64,000 nucleotides of DNA from Microbacterium horticulturae. Its GTDB lineage: Bacteria > Actinomycetota > Actinomycetes > Actinomycetales > Microbacteriaceae. The notes below the pieces were generated by a model. That model was not told the origin of the DNA. It worked only from the letters and a program-made list of their open reading frames with translations, and ran no database searches. The position numbers and the translations under genes are program-made. Each line of letters starts with the position of its first letter. The stretch's first letter is position 1. The DNA lies in assembly GCF_029094505.1 (NCBI RefSeq), contig NZ_CP119108.1, positions 3,162,001 to 3,226,000 on the forward strand. The letters are read 5' to 3'. Positions 1 to 9,013 of the stretch are shown here, one piece after another.

Positions 1-89
1 CTTCCATGGCGGTCCGATCTGGCGCGTTTTCGGCAACGTTACCAAACCAGCGCCGCCAGGCGCGACGCGAGTCGACACATCCTCCAGAC

Positions 90-212
90 GTAGTGAACTT
101 CCGGTTCACACGCGAAGGCATCGCACGCACTCACCTCTTGATGTCGTGAGCGCATCAAGAGGTGAGGCGACGCCACAGTTGCATTCGGCTGTGTGAACCG
201 GAAGTTCAATGC
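90..212. repeat. Nested inverted repeat (hairpin family B, copy 1)
   Basis: The outer arms at 90-111 and 191-212 are near-perfect inverted copies of a 22-bp word that reads GCATTGAACTTCCGGTTCAC on one strand. A second perfect 14-bp stem lies inside, at 130-143 and 153-166. The outer word recurs at 11952-12010. It lies downstream of pyrE, so it may act as a terminator, but it has no T-tract. No convincing gene is seen in bases 1-309; the ORFs crossing this region simply read through the repeat. Confidence 0.8.
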
Positions 213-309
213 ACTTTCAGACCACCGCGTGATGGCCCGATCGGCGAGACGGTGCGCGTCGGCGTGCTGGCAGAGCATCCCGCCAGGGCCGGAGCAGACG
301 GGCGGGCCG

Positions 310-888
310 TTACTGCGGTTCGAGCCCCAGGTCGTCGAGGTCGATCGCGGCCAGCCACTGCAGCCCGGCCGCCTCCACGGCGGCCTGCGCGCCGGTCTTG
401 CGGTCGACGATCACCGCGACGGCGACCGGCTCGGCGCCCTCGCGCCGCAACACCTCGACCGCTTTGAGGGCCGACTGACCGGTGGTCGAGGTGTCTTCGA
501 GCACGACGACGCGCTTGCCCGCGACATCCGCCCCCTCGATCTGGCGGCCCCGGCCGTGATCCTTCGGCTCCTTGCGCACGACGAACGCGTCGAGCGGCCG
601 GTCCGTGCGCACCGACTCGTGCATCACGGCGTTCGCGATCGGGTCGGCGCCGAGGGTCAGCCCGCCGACAGCGACGATGCCGTCGACCTCGCGGATCAGG
701 TCGTGCATGATGCGCCCGATCGCGGGCGCCGCGCGGTGATCAAGCGTGAGCTTGCGCATGTCGACGTAGTACGTCGCCTTCTTGCCGCTCGACAGCGTGA
801 AGTCGCCGTGGAACACGGCCTCGTCGGTGATCAGGCCGATGAGAGTCTGGCGGTCGGCTTCGAGCGCGGGCGTGGAGGCGGCGGTCAT
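310..888 (-). CDS. pyrE: Orotate phosphoribosyltransferase
   Basis: This is a 192-residue protein of the PyrE family, which joins orotate to PRPP to give OMP in de novo pyrimidine synthesis. The N-terminal part has the substrate-loop motif FTLSSGKKATYYVDMRK, and the PRPP-binding loop VVVLEDTSTTGQSALKAV is intact. The length is normal for the family. I chose the ATG at 888 because the frame remains open upstream only through a tandem repeat, where translation gives a meaningless repeated peptide. It is transcribed away from pntA, and the 240-bp gap between them holds the 20-bp repeat array. In most bacteria pyrE sits with other pyr genes, but here it is alone. Confidence 0.93.
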   Translation of the reverse strand: MTAASTPALEADRQTLIGLITDEAVFHGDFTLSSGKKATYYVDMRKLTLDHRAAPAIGRIMHDLIREVDGIVAVGGLTLGADPIANAVMHESVRTDRPLDAFVVRKEPKDHGRGRQIEGADVAGKRVVVLEDTSTTGQSALKAVEVLRREGAEPVAVAVIVDRKTGAQAAVEAAGLQWLAAIDLDDLGLEPQ

Positions 889-930
889 GCGAAGAAGTCT
901 ACGGGGCGGGATGCCGCGGCCCGCTGCCGA

Positions 931-1060
931 CGACCTCGCGAAACAAGGTACGACCTCGCGAAACAAGGTACGACCTCGCGAAACAAGGTACGACCTCGCG
1001 AAACAAGGTACGACCTCGCGAGATGAGGTGCGACCTCGCGAAACAAGGTACGACCCCGCG
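931..1060. repeat. 20-bp tandem repeat array, about 6.5 units
   Basis: The unit CGACCTCGCGAAACAAGGTA starts at 931, 951, 971, 991, 1011, 1031 and 1051. Four of the first units are identical, one has the second half changed to AGATGAGGTG, and the last is truncated. Each unit contains the palindrome TCGCGA. The array starts 43 bp upstream of the pyrE start and ends about 28 bp before a TATAGT -10-like box (1088-1093) for pntA. A 20-bp period keeps successive copies on nearly the same helix face. Confidence 0.92.
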
Positions 1061-1128
1061 AGAAGGGCACAGGGCACAGGGCCGTCCTATAGTCGGTCGC
1101 AGAGACCCGACCCGATCACGGAGCATCC

Positions 1129-2676
1129 ATGCGTCTTGGCATCGTCGCCGAACACCGCGGGGAGACGCGCGTCGCCGCAACCCCGATCACCGTCGAGAAG
1201 ATCCGCAGGCTGGGCTACGACGTCGTCGTCGAGCGCGGGGCGGGAGCGGCATCCAGCTTCCCCGACTCTGCCTACGCCGCTGCCGGCGCCGCGCTCGTCG
1301 ATACCGCCGAGGCGTGGGCGGCCGACGTCGTGCTGAAGGTCGCTGCCCCCACCGACGACGAGATCGCCTTGCTGCGCCCGGGCGCGGTGCTCGCCGCTCT
1401 GCTGAGCCCCGCGCACAGCCCCGAGCTGCTCGAAAGGCTCGCCGCCCGCGGGGTGACTGCCCTCGCCCTCGACGCCGTGCCGCGCATCTCGCGCGCGCAG
1501 TCGATGGACGTGCTCAGCTCGATGACCAACATCGCCGGCTACCGCGCCGTCATCGAGGCCGCACACGAGTTCGGCCGCTTCTTCACCGGGCAGGTGACAG
1601 CGGCCGGCAAGGTGCCGCCCGCGAAGGTGCTGGTCGCCGGAGCGGGCGTCGCGGGCCTGGCCGCCATCGGCGCCGCCTCGAGCCTGGGCGCCGTCGTGCG
1701 CGCCACCGATCCGCGCCCCGAGGTCGCTGATCAGGTCGCCTCGATCGGCGGCCATTATCTGGCGGTGGATGCCGCGGTGGAGCAGTCCACGGACGGCTAC
1801 GCGAAGGCCACGAGCGAGGCGTACGACAGGCGCGCCGCCGAGATCTACTCCGAGCAGGCGCGCGACGTCGACATCATCATCACGACGGCGCAGATCCCCG
1901 GGCGCACGGCGCCGCGCCTGATCACCGCGGCCGATGTCGCGAGCATGAAGCCCGGCAGCGTCATCGTCGACATGGCCGCGGCCCAGGGCGGCAACGTCGA
2001 GGGATCGGTGGCCGACGAACGGATCGTCACCGACAACGGCGTCATCATCCTCGGCTACTCCGACCTCGCGCGGCGTCTGCCGACGCAGGCCTCGCAGCTG
2101 TACGGCACGAACCTCGTCAATCTGCTGGCGCTGCTCACGCCAGACAGGGACGGGCAGCTGACCGTCGACGACGACGACGTCGTGCAGCGCGCTGTGACCG
2201 TCACCCGCGACGGCACGGTGACCTGGCCTCCGCCGGCCGTCTCGGTGTCGGCCACGCCGGCTCCCAAGCCCGCGCCGGAGGCGGCGGCCGCGGCATCCAC
2301 CCCTCCCGAGAAGCGACCGATGTCGCGCACCGCGCGAGGAGGCCTGATCGCCCTGGGCATGGCCGCCCTCTTCGCAATCTGCGCGTTCGCGCCGCCGCCG
2401 CTGCCCGAGCACTTCCTCGTGCTGACACTGTCGGTCGTCGTCGGCTTCTACGTCATCGGCAACGTCACGCATGCGCTGCACACGCCGCTCATGAGCGTGA
2501 CCAACGCGATCAGCGGCATCATCATCGTCGGCGCGATGATGCAGCTGACGGTGCCGAGCGTCGCCGTGCAGATCCTCGCCGCGGTGGCGGTGCTCGTCGC
2601 CAGCATCAACGTGTTCGGCGGCTTCGCCGTCACGCGCAGGATGCTGTCGATGTTCGTCAAGGGACCGCAGAGGTGA
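1129..2676 (+). CDS. pntA: NAD(P) transhydrogenase subunit alpha
   Basis: This 515-residue protein is the alpha subunit of the proton-translocating transhydrogenase, which uses the proton gradient to pass hydride from NADH to NADP+. The N-terminal two thirds is the NAD(H)-binding domain I, with the Rossmann fingerprint [11 protein letters not shown] at residues 171-181 and the conserved [20 protein letters not shown] stretch at about 122-141. A proline/alanine-rich linker at about 365-385 leads into a hydrophobic tail with about four membrane helices. Thus the alpha1 and alpha2 parts, split in some bacteria, are fused here. The ATG at 1129 follows a TATAGT box by 35 bases. The stop overlaps the pntB start. 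Confidence 0.95.
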   Translation: MRLGIVAEHRGETRVAATPITVEKIRRLGYDVVVERGAGAASSFPDSAYAAAGAALVDTAEAWAADVVLKVAAPTDDEIALLRPGAVLAALLSPAHSPELLERLAARGVTALALDAVPRISRAQSMDVLSSMTNIAGYRAVIEAAHEFGRFFTGQVTAAGKVPPAKVLVAGAGVAGLAAIGAASSLGAVVRATDPRPEVADQVASIGGHYLAVDAAVEQSTDGYAKATSEAYDRRAAEIYSEQARDVDIIITTAQIPGRTAPRLITAADVASMKPGSVIVDMAAAQGGNVEGSVADERIVTDNGVIILGYSDLARRLPTQASQLYGTNLVNLLALLTPDRDGQLTVDDDDVVQRAVTVTRDGTVTWPPPAVSVSATPAPKPAPEAAAAASTPPEKRPMSRTARGGLIALGMAALFAICAFAPPPLPEHFLVLTLSVVVGFYVIGNVTHALHTPLMSVTNAISGIIIVGAMMQLTVPSVAVQILAAVAVLVASINVFGGFAVTRRMLSMFVKGPQR

Positions 2677-4085
2677 CCGCGGCAGCAGTGGCCGGGGCCG
2701 TCGCAGGCGCGGCGTACATCGTCGCCGCCCTCCTGTTCATCCTGAGCCTGGCCGGTCTCAGCAAGCACGAACGCGCCCGCGGCGGCGTCGTCTACGGCAT
2801 GATCGGCATGGCCACAGCCCTGCTCGCGACGCTGTGGCTCATGATCGCAAACGCGTGGGGGGAACCGAACGCGATGCTCGGGCTGATCCTGCTCGTGGTG
2901 GCGGTCGTGGTGGGGGCTGCGATCGGCCTGTACAAGGCGCGCACCGTGAAGATGACCGGGATGCCGGAGCTCATCGCCCTCTTCCACAGCTTTGTCGGCG
3001 CTGCCGCCGTTCTCGTCGGGTGGAACGGGGCGCTGCGCGACGAGGGCGTGGCAGCGAACCTGCTCGGCATCCATCACGCCGAGGTGTTCATCGGGGTGTT
3101 CATCGGCGCCGTGACCCTCACCGGCTCGGTCGTCGCCTACCTCAAGCTGTCGGCGAAGATGTCTTCTCGCCCGCTCATGCTGCCCGGCAAGAACGCCCTG
3201 AACATCGGCGCGATCGTCGTCTTCATCGCTCTGACCGCCTGGTACGTGATCACGCCGCAGCTGTGGCTGCTGGTGGTCGTGACGATCCTCGCGCTCGCGC
3301 TGGGCTGGCACCTGGTCGCCTCGATCGGCGGCGGCGACATGCCCGTGGTCATCTCGATGCTCAACAGCTACTCGGGATGGGCGGCGGCCGCCGCCGGCTT
3401 CCTTCTCAACAACGACCTACTCATCGTGACCGGCGCGCTCGTCGGGTCGTCGGGTGCTTATCTGTCGTACATCATGTGCAAGGCCATGAACCGCTCGTTC
3501 ATCTCGGTGATCGCCGGCGGCTTCGGCATCGCCCCACCGGCCTCTGGTGACGAGGAGCAGGGCGAGCATCAGGAGACGGATGCCGCATCTGTGGCGCACA
3601 TGCTGGAAGCGGCCTCCACCGTCGTCATCACCCCCGGGTACGGCATGGCCGTCGCCCAGGCGCAGTCGGCGGTCGCCGACCTGGCGCGCCGCCTGATCGA
3701 ACGGGGCGTGCAGGTACGGTTCGGCATCCATCCCGTCGCCGGGCGTCTGCCCGGGCACATGAACGTGCTGCTGGCCGAGGCGAAGGTGCCGTACGACATC
3801 GTGCTCGAGATGGACGAGATAAACGACGACCTGGCCGACACCGACGTGGTGCTGGTGATCGGCGCGAACGACACGGTGAACCCGGCCGCCGCCGAAGACC
3901 CGGGCTCGCCCATCGCGGGCATGCCGGTGCTGCGGGTGTGGGAGGCCCGTCAGGTCGTCGTGTTCAAGCGCTCGATGGCGTCGGGATACGCAGGCGTGGC
4001 GAATCCCCTGTTCTTCCGCGACAACGCATGGATGCTGTTCGGCGACGCGAAGGAGCGGGTGCAGGACATCCTTGTCGCGCTGTGA
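2673..4085 (+). CDS. pntB: NAD(P) transhydrogenase subunit beta
   Basis: This 470-residue protein carries the rest of the membrane domain (about eight or nine hydrophobic helices up to about residue 275) and the NADP(H)-binding domain III after about residue 300. Domain III shows [15 protein letters not shown] and the [15 protein letters not shown] motif typical of PntB. It starts with GTG inside the pntA stop (overlap GTGA), so the two are translationally coupled and should be made in equal amounts. Length and domain order match the family. No odd residues were noticed. Confidence 0.95.
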   Translation: MTAAAVAGAVAGAAYIVAALLFILSLAGLSKHERARGGVVYGMIGMATALLATLWLMIANAWGEPNAMLGLILLVVAVVVGAAIGLYKARTVKMTGMPELIALFHSFVGAAAVLVGWNGALRDEGVAANLLGIHHAEVFIGVFIGAVTLTGSVVAYLKLSAKMSSRPLMLPGKNALNIGAIVVFIALTAWYVITPQLWLLVVVTILALALGWHLVASIGGGDMPVVISMLNSYSGWAAAAAGFLLNNDLLIVTGALVGSSGAYLSYIMCKAMNRSFISVIAGGFGIAPPASGDEEQGEHQETDAASVAHMLEAASTVVITPGYGMAVAQAQSAVADLARRLIERGVQVRFGIHPVAGRLPGHMNVLLAEAKVPYDIVLEMDEINDDLADTDVVLVIGANDTVNPAAAEDPGSPIAGMPVLRVWEARQVVVFKRSMASGYAGVANPLFFRDNAWMLFGDAKERVQDILVAL

Positions 4086-4108
4086 GGTGCACGCACGCCG
4101 CGCTGTGC

Positions 4109-4178
4109 CTTCAACATGCTGAAATGGCCCAGAGGTACCCCCCGAGCGATGCAGCGCACACTTCAGCATGTCGACGAC
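4109..4178. repeat. Weak inverted repeat in the pntB-ybhB gap
   Basis: CATGCTGAA at 4115-4123 is repeated in inverted orientation at 4162-4170, with weaker similarity on both sides. It has the same placement (just after a stop codon) as the stronger hairpins in this window and could be a degraded member or a terminator. There is no T-tract. Confidence 0.4.
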
Positions 4179-4260
4179 ACCTGCCACCACTTCGTCGACA
4201 ATCGAACGACCGGAGCGAGCGGGTACCGTGGGCGACAGGACTGCGACGAAGGAGGACGCG

Positions 4261-4797
4261 ATGTTCGAGTACGACCCGTATGCGGAGCTTGCACGGCTGA
4301 AGGACTTCCCCCGGATGACGCTCACGAGCGCCGACTTCGCGGAGGGCGAGGCGCTGCCGAAGGAGTGCTGGGGCTCAGGCATGGGCGGTGCCGACCGCTC
4401 ACCGCAGCTGAGCTGGTCGGGAGCACCCGAGGGCACCCGCAGCTTCGCGGTGTCGTGCTTCGACCCCGACGCGCCGACCGGTTCGGGCTTCTGGCACTGG
4501 GCCGTCTACGACATCGATCCGTCGACGACCGAGCTCGCCGCGAACGCGGGCGACGGCGGGGCCGGGTCGCTACCGGCCGGGGCGGTCACGCTGCCGAACG
4601 AGGCGCGCGTCGAGCACTACATCGGCGCCGCTCCCCCGCAGACCACGGGCGTGCACCGCTACTTCTTCGTCGTCGACGCGCTCGACGTCTCACACCTCGA
4701 CCTCGCGCCCGGGTCGACGCCGGCGGTGCTCGGCTTCAATCGGCACTTCCACGCACTGGCGCGCGGGATCCTGGTGGGCACCGCCTCGAGCGACTGA
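4261..4797 (+). CDS. YbhB/YbcL family Raf-kinase-inhibitor-like protein
   Basis: This 178-residue protein belongs to the bacterial phosphatidylethanolamine-binding-protein (PEBP) family. The family signature DPDAPTGSGFWHWAVYDI at about residues 74-91 is intact, as are the later GxHRYFFVV and LGFNRHFHA regions. The biochemical role of bacterial members is not established. An in-frame upstream ATG at 4168 exists, but the ATG at 4261 has a strong ribosome binding site (AAGGAGG, 5-6 bases upstream) and gives the usual length. It is followed by a long hairpin (4821-4889) before xthA. Confidence 0.88.
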   Translation: MFEYDPYAELARLKDFPRMTLTSADFAEGEALPKECWGSGMGGADRSPQLSWSGAPEGTRSFAVSCFDPDAPTGSGFWHWAVYDIDPSTTELAANAGDGGAGSLPAGAVTLPNEARVEHYIGAAPPQTTGVHRYFFVVDALDVSHLDLAPGSTPAVLGFNRHFHALARGILVGTASSD

Positions 4798-4820
4798 CCG
4801 CACGGGCACCCTGGTCAAAG

Positions 4821-4889
4821 TCATATGAAAATGTCTCGTGCACATCAAACTGCGGGACGGTTTGATGTGCACGAGACAAATCCATATGA
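4821..4889. repeat. Long hairpin, family A copy 1
   Basis: Thirty-base arms at 4821-4850 and 4860-4889 pair with about 26 matches around a 9-base loop. The inner 19 bases, TGTCTCGTGCACATCAAAC, are perfectly repeated and the outer ends contain CATATG. A close relative lies at 47067-47144. It sits 23 bp after the upstream stop codon and lacks a T-run. Confidence 0.9.
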
Positions 4890-4975
4890 ATCCGGCGGGG
4901 TGAGCACGGCGGAGACTCGCTCGCGGCATCCCTCGCCGTCCTGAGCATGTCGGTGGACGGCCGTAGGCTGGACGC

Positions 4976-5818
4976 ATGCGCCTGGCCACCTGGAACGTGA
5001 ACTCGATCCGCGCCCGCGTCGCCCGCACCGTGGAGTTCGCCGTGCGTGAAAACGTCGACGTGCTCGCGATGCAGGAGATCAAGTGCCGGCCCGACCAGTT
5101 TCCGTACGGGCCGTTCGAAGACGCCGGCTACGAGGTGCACGCGCACGGGCTGAACCAGTGGAACGGCGTGGCCATCGCCAGCCGGCTGCCCGTCGATGAC
5201 GTGCAGACCGCGTTCGACGGCATGCCCGGGTTCGCGAAGGGAATGGAAGGCCCCGACCGGCCGCTCGAGGCCCGTGCGATCGGCGCATTGGTCGACGGCG
5301 TCCGCGTCTGGAGCCTGTATGTGCCGAACGGTCGCAGTCTCAACGACCCGCACTACCTGTACAAGCTCGACTGGCTCGCCGCCCTCCGCGGGCACGTGCA
5401 GGCCGAACTCGCCCGCGACCCGCACCTGCCGATGGCGCTCGTGGGCGACTTCAACATCGCACCGACGGATGCCGACAACGGCGACCCCGCGGTCGTCGAG
5501 GGCGTCTCCACCCACGTGTCACCGCGCGAGCGCGAGGCCTTCCACGCGCTCGAAGAGGCCGGGCTGGCCGACGTCGTGCGGCCGCTCGTGCCCGCAGGGT
5601 TCACGTACTGGGACTACAAGCGGCTGCGCTTCCCCCGCAACGAGGGCATGCGCATCGACTTCATCCTCGGGTCGCCGGCCTTCGCCGATGCCGTGACCGG
5701 GGCATCGATCCACCGCGAAGAGCGCAAGGGCGAGATTCCCAGCGACCACGTGCCGGTCGTCGTCGACACCGACTTCCGGGCCGACGACGACGATGACGTG
5801 CCGATGATCTTCGGCTGA
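4976..5818 (+). CDS. xthA: Exodeoxyribonuclease III
   Basis: This 280-residue protein is an AP endonuclease/3'-5' exonuclease of the exonuclease III family, acting in base-excision repair. Catalytic motifs are present in order: WNVNSIRAR at residues 6-14, the metal-binding Glu in QEIK, the GDFNIAPTDAD loop, RIDFILGS and the C-terminal SDHVPVV with the catalytic His. The length is normal. The start codon at 4976 follows TAGGCT by exactly six bases and has no ribosome binding site, so the mRNA is probably leaderless. A matching -35 (CTGAGC at 4941) lies 17 bp upstream of the -10. Confidence 0.93.
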   Translation: MRLATWNVNSIRARVARTVEFAVRENVDVLAMQEIKCRPDQFPYGPFEDAGYEVHAHGLNQWNGVAIASRLPVDDVQTAFDGMPGFAKGMEGPDRPLEARAIGALVDGVRVWSLYVPNGRSLNDPHYLYKLDWLAALRGHVQAELARDPHLPMALVGDFNIAPTDADNGDPAVVEGVSTHVSPREREAFHALEEAGLADVVRPLVPAGFTYWDYKRLRFPRNEGMRIDFILGSPAFADAVTGASIHREERKGEIPSDHVPVVVDTDFRADDDDDVPMIFG

Positions 5819-5844
5819 CGGTGGCCTGCTGACGGCCGCCGCCT

Positions 5845-6741
5845 TCACCCCTCCGCGGGCCGCCGGGCGGCGAGCATATCGGCCAGCGCCGCGCGCACGC
5901 GTCCGATGGGCTCGCTGCCGCGCGAGGCCGCACGCGTCGCCGCGAACAGCTCGCGCACCGGCGAGCCCGGCAGGTCGATGCTGCGCACCCCGTGCCGGTC
6001 GCCGGTCCACACGAGATCGGGCAGGATCGCCACGGCCTGACCGCTGGCGACCATGCTGATGTGCACGCCCAGGTCGGTGGCCTCGAAACGGACGTCGGGC
6101 TCGAACCCCGCCTGACGGCACTGCTGCACCGCCCACTGGCGCACGGCGGTGCCGGCGGGCTCCATGATCCAGGCCGCGTCCGCGAGATCCCCGATGCTCA
6201 TCGCCGTCGATGCGGCAGGAACGGCGAGCCGCACCGGATCGGTGCCCAGCAGCGTGCGGTCGACGGTGGCATGCAGCTCGCGCGTGTGGCCGGGGTACTG
6301 CTCGGCCACGACGAGGTCGAAGCTGCGTGCCGCGAGCTCGACGAGCGCCTCCTCGGGCGACATCTCGCGCATCTCCACGCGGATCTCGGGAGTGGATGCC
6401 GAAAGCTCTGCCAGCGCGCGCGGCACGAGCGCCTCGGCAGCCGTGGCCATCGCGGCGATGCGCACCGTGACCTGACCGGACTGCGCAGAACGCAGTGCCT
6501 CGCGGGCAGCCTCGTCGAGCTCGAGCACTCGGACCGCGTGCTCGGCCAACAGTCGCCCGTGCGGTGTGAGCCTCACGCGCCGTCCGTCAGGCTCAAGAAG
6601 CGGGACGCCGGCTTCGCGCTCGAGGACGCTGAGCTGTTGCGAGACGGTGGAAGGGCTGTACGACAGCCGCGCCGCGACGTCGGCGATCGTGCCGCGCTGC
6701 GCGAGTTCGGCAAGCAGACGCAATCGTCGCAGCTCGAACAC
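5845..6741 (-). CDS. LysR-type transcriptional regulator
   Basis: This 298-residue protein has an N-terminal winged helix-turn-helix (about residues 2-60, with LAELAQRGTIADVAARLSYS and STVSQQLSVLEREAGVPLLE) and a C-terminal periplasmic-binding-protein-like effector domain from about residue 90. The effector is unknown. It is convergent with xthA (26-bp gap) and is not divergent from a possible target, so its regulon cannot be inferred from position. The upstream FMN reductase gene is transcribed in the same direction but is separated by a terminator. Confidence 0.88.
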   Translation of the reverse strand: MFELRRLRLLAELAQRGTIADVAARLSYSPSTVSQQLSVLEREAGVPLLEPDGRRVRLTPHGRLLAEHAVRVLELDEAAREALRSAQSGQVTVRIAAMATAAEALVPRALAELSASTPEIRVEMREMSPEEALVELAARSFDLVVAEQYPGHTRELHATVDRTLLGTDPVRLAVPAASTAMSIGDLADAAWIMEPAGTAVRQWAVQQCRQAGFEPDVRFEATDLGVHISMVASGQAVAILPDLVWTGDRHGVRSIDLPGSPVRELFAATRAASRGSEPIGRVRAALADMLAARRPAEG

Positions 6742-6820
6742 GCGTCAGCCTTTCGTCGATGATGCCGAACGATCCCCGCCACGAGGAGTCGATTCTCATG
6801 ATAGGTCGCGCTCTCCGCGT

Positions 6821-6925
6821 GCACAGCGTCGGGGATCTTCGGTGACGCGCCGTGCACGGCGGTGGGGCGCGGCCGTGCACGGCGGTGGGGCGCCGGCGTG
6901 TCGGGCAAGATCCCCGACGCCCTGC
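6821..6925. repeat. Inverted repeat with internal direct repeats
   Basis: The arms at 6821-6839 and 6907-6925 match at 17 of 19 positions, with the core GTCGGGGATCTT. Between them a 21-bp unit beginning CCGTGCACGG occurs twice in direct orientation, at 6850-6870 and 6873-6893. The structure lies between the lysR start and the terminator of the FMN reductase gene. No coding sequence is seen in the 280-bp gap. Confidence 0.75.
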
Positions 6926-6970
6926 ACGGGGACACGCGGTGGAGAGCGACTGTCGGTGGGGTGCGCAAAG

Positions 6971-7005
6971 AAGGAGGGCCGGGATGCGGCATCCCGGCCC
7001 TCCTT
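6971..7005 (-). terminator. Strong intrinsic-terminator hairpin after the FMN reductase gene
   Basis: A perfect 16-bp stem (AAGGAGGGCCGGGATG and its complement) closes a 3-base loop just 15 bases beyond the stop codon at 7021. Read on the minus strand the stem ends in CTCCTT and continues CTTTG, a short pyrimidine/T-rich tail. Unlike the other hairpins in this window it does not belong to a repeated family. Confidence 0.8.
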
Positions 7006-7020
7006 GTCAAGAAGCAGTCG

Positions 7021-7605
7021 TCAGGCGGCCGCCGACTCGTCGCTCGCGGTCACGTCGACGTAGCGGTCGATGAGCGCGACGAACGCGTCGAGGTACGCGC
7101 GCAGGAAGGCGGCCGTCCCCTCGTTCGAGACCTCGCCGTCGTCGCCGAACAGGCCTGGAACGGCCTGGATGTAGCCCTCGGGCTGGCCGAGCGTGGGCGC
7201 GTTGTAGTGGCTGAGGATCGCCTTGAGGTGCTGCTGTGCCGCGGCGGTCGAGATCGCGCCGCCCGAGGTGCCGATGACAGCGGTCGGCTTGCCGTCGAAC
7301 GAGCCCTGTCCGTACGGACGCGATGCCCAGTCGAGCGCGTTCTTGAGAACACCCGGGATCGACCGGCTGTACTCGGGAGTCACGATGATCACACCGTCGA
7401 CGTCGGCGATGGCCTGCTTGAAGTCACGCGCCACCTGCGGGTAGTCGCCGTCGTGGTCGGGCGAGTAGAACGGCAGGTCTTTGATGGTGATCTCGACGAG
7501 CTCGACGCCGGCCGGGGCGAGGGCGGCGAGCGCCTTCGCGAGCTTGCGGTTGAGCGAGGTCGACGAGATGCTGCCGACGATGTAGCCGATCGTGTACTGG
7601 GGCAC
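7021..7605 (-). CDS. NADPH-dependent FMN reductase family protein
   Basis: This 194-residue flavodoxin-like protein resembles the NAD(P)H:FMN/quinone reductase family. The N-terminal GSISSTSLNRKLAKAL phosphate-binding loop, the TPEYSRSIPGVLKNALDWAS motif and the GTSGGAIS stretch are all characteristic. Likely roles are quinone or chromate reduction with bound FMN; the substrate is unknown. I chose the GTG at 7605 (MPQYTIGYIVGS) because it has AAGGA about 9 bases upstream, while an earlier in-frame start at 7668 would add a non-conserved tail. It is monocistronic. Confidence 0.88.
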   Translation of the reverse strand: MPQYTIGYIVGSISSTSLNRKLAKALAALAPAGVELVEITIKDLPFYSPDHDGDYPQVARDFKQAIADVDGVIIVTPEYSRSIPGVLKNALDWASRPYGQGSFDGKPTAVIGTSGGAISTAAAQQHLKAILSHYNAPTLGQPEGYIQAVPGLFGDDGEVSNEGTAAFLRAYLDAFVALIDRYVDVTASDESAAA

Positions 7606-7765
7606 GGTTGAGCGTCCTTCTGTTCTGGGAAACGGGCGCCCCGGGTCGGGCGCCCCGCGAACAGTCAATCCGATGTTCCTATGATGTATTCCCGCGAATG
7701 GTGTTGTTCCCGATCTCCGCCGGCCGGGGGAGGCACCCGGGGCGGTTCCCTCCTACGGTGGAGGG

Positions 7766-9013
7766 ATGCGCGTGGAAACCCGCCTGCAGCGACAGGACAT
7801 CGCCCTCGCCGCCGCGATCGGCATCGGCACGATCATCAGCGCGGCGCTCGGCATGGTCGCCGGCATCTACGGCGGCCAGCAGGCGCCGATGTGGGCGGCC
7901 GTGGTCTACGCCGTCGTGCTCGCCGCGGCCATCGCCGTGCGGCGTCGCCGGCCCGGCACGGTCGCCGTCATCACCGCGACCTCGTACTTCGCGGCCGTCA
8001 CCTGGCACGTGCCCGAGCTGTACGCCGGCAACATCGCGATGTTCATCGGCTTCTACACGGTCGGTGCGATCTCATCCGATCGCCGCCGCGCTTTCTGGGT
8101 GCGCGCGGGCATCACGCTCGGCATGTTCGTCTGGCTCCTGACGGTCACATTCATCGAGTCGACCCATCCCGCCGACGACTCGCTCTCGCGTGCCGGAGCG
8201 TTCTCGCCGTTCGTCGCGTATGCGCTGCTGAACATCCTGGTCAACGCGCTGTACTTCGGCGGCGCCTACCTCTTCGGCGAGCGCGCGTGGGCGGCCGCCC
8301 GGCAGCGCCGCGCCCTCGAGGAGCGCACGGCCGAACTCGAGCGCGAGCGCGAACGCACCGCGGCGCAGGCCGTCGCCCTCGAGCGGGTGCGCATCGCCCG
8401 CGAGCTGCACGATGTCGTCGCCCACCACGTCTCGCTCATGGGGGTGCAGGCCGGGGCCGCGCGCGCCGTGATGGACAAAGACCGGGATGCCGCATCCCGC
8501 ACCCTCGGCCAGGTCGAGGGCTCCGCCCGCGACGCGCTGCGCGAACTGCGGCAATTGCTGGAGACCCTGCGCTCGGACGGCGACGCCGACGCGCCCAGCA
8601 CCGTGGGCCTGGCCGGGCTCGCGGATCTCGTCGCCGAGTCGGCGTCGGCGGGGCTGCCCGCGACGCTCACCGTGATCGGCGAGCCACACCCGGTGCCCGA
8701 CACCGTGCAGGTCTCGCTCTACCGCATCGCGCAGGAGGCCCTGACCAACGCGCGCAGACATGCGGGGCGGGATGCCACGGCCGACCTGCGACTGCGATAC
8801 GACGACGCCGGCATCGAGGTGGAGATCACCAACACCGGCCGCCGCGTCACCCGCGTGGGCCGGGGCCTCGGCCTGGTCGGCATGCGCGAGCGCGCCCTCG
8901 CGGTCGGCGGCACGGTCGAGGCGCGACCGCGCGAGCGCGGTGGGTTCCTGGTGCGTGCGACGGTGCCGCTCGTCTCCGGGGAGCTCGTGATGACGGGGGA
9001 TGCCGGTGCCTGA
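7766..9013 (+). CDS. Two-component sensor histidine kinase (NarL/LiaS-type)
   Basis: This 415-residue membrane kinase has about five hydrophobic segments in the first 170 residues. A charged coiled-coil linker (about 180-205) leads to the HisKA_3 dimerisation domain, whose phospho-acceptor His lies in ERVRIARELHDVVAHHVSLM. The HATPase domain has the N-box QEALTNARRHA and GLGLVGMRERA. It lacks a large extracellular sensor. The start follows TACGGT by six bases, and the intervening GGAGGG could also be a ribosome binding site. Its end overlaps the response regulator gene, and an ABC exporter follows, suggesting a stress or drug-responsive module. Confidence 0.92.
   Translation: MRVETRLQRQDIALAAAIGIGTIISAALGMVAGIYGGQQAPMWAAVVYAVVLAAAIAVRRRRPGTVAVITATSYFAAVTWHVPELYAGNIAMFIGFYTVGAISSDRRRAFWVRAGITLGMFVWLLTVTFIESTHPADDSLSRAGAFSPFVAYALLNILVNALYFGGAYLFGERAWAAARQRRALEERTAELERERERTAAQAVALERVRIARELHDVVAHHVSLMGVQAGAARAVMDKDRDAASRTLGQVEGSARDALRELRQLLETLRSDGDADAPSTVGLAGLADLVAESASAGLPATLTVIGEPHPVPDTVQVSLYRIAQEALTNARRHAGRDATADLRLRYDDAGIEVEITNTGRRVTRVGRGLGLVGMRERALAVGGTVEARPRERGGFLVRATVPLVSGELVMTGDAGA

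Noticed and set aside
39..278. 79-residue minus-strand ORF at the window start
   Set aside because: It runs through the family B inverted repeat and has no family features.
162..1180. Long overlapping ORFs on both strands over the pyrE upstream region
   Set aside because: They translate the 20-bp repeat (VVPCFARSYLVSRGRT-type repeats) and hairpin arms; they are artefacts of high GC and the repeats.
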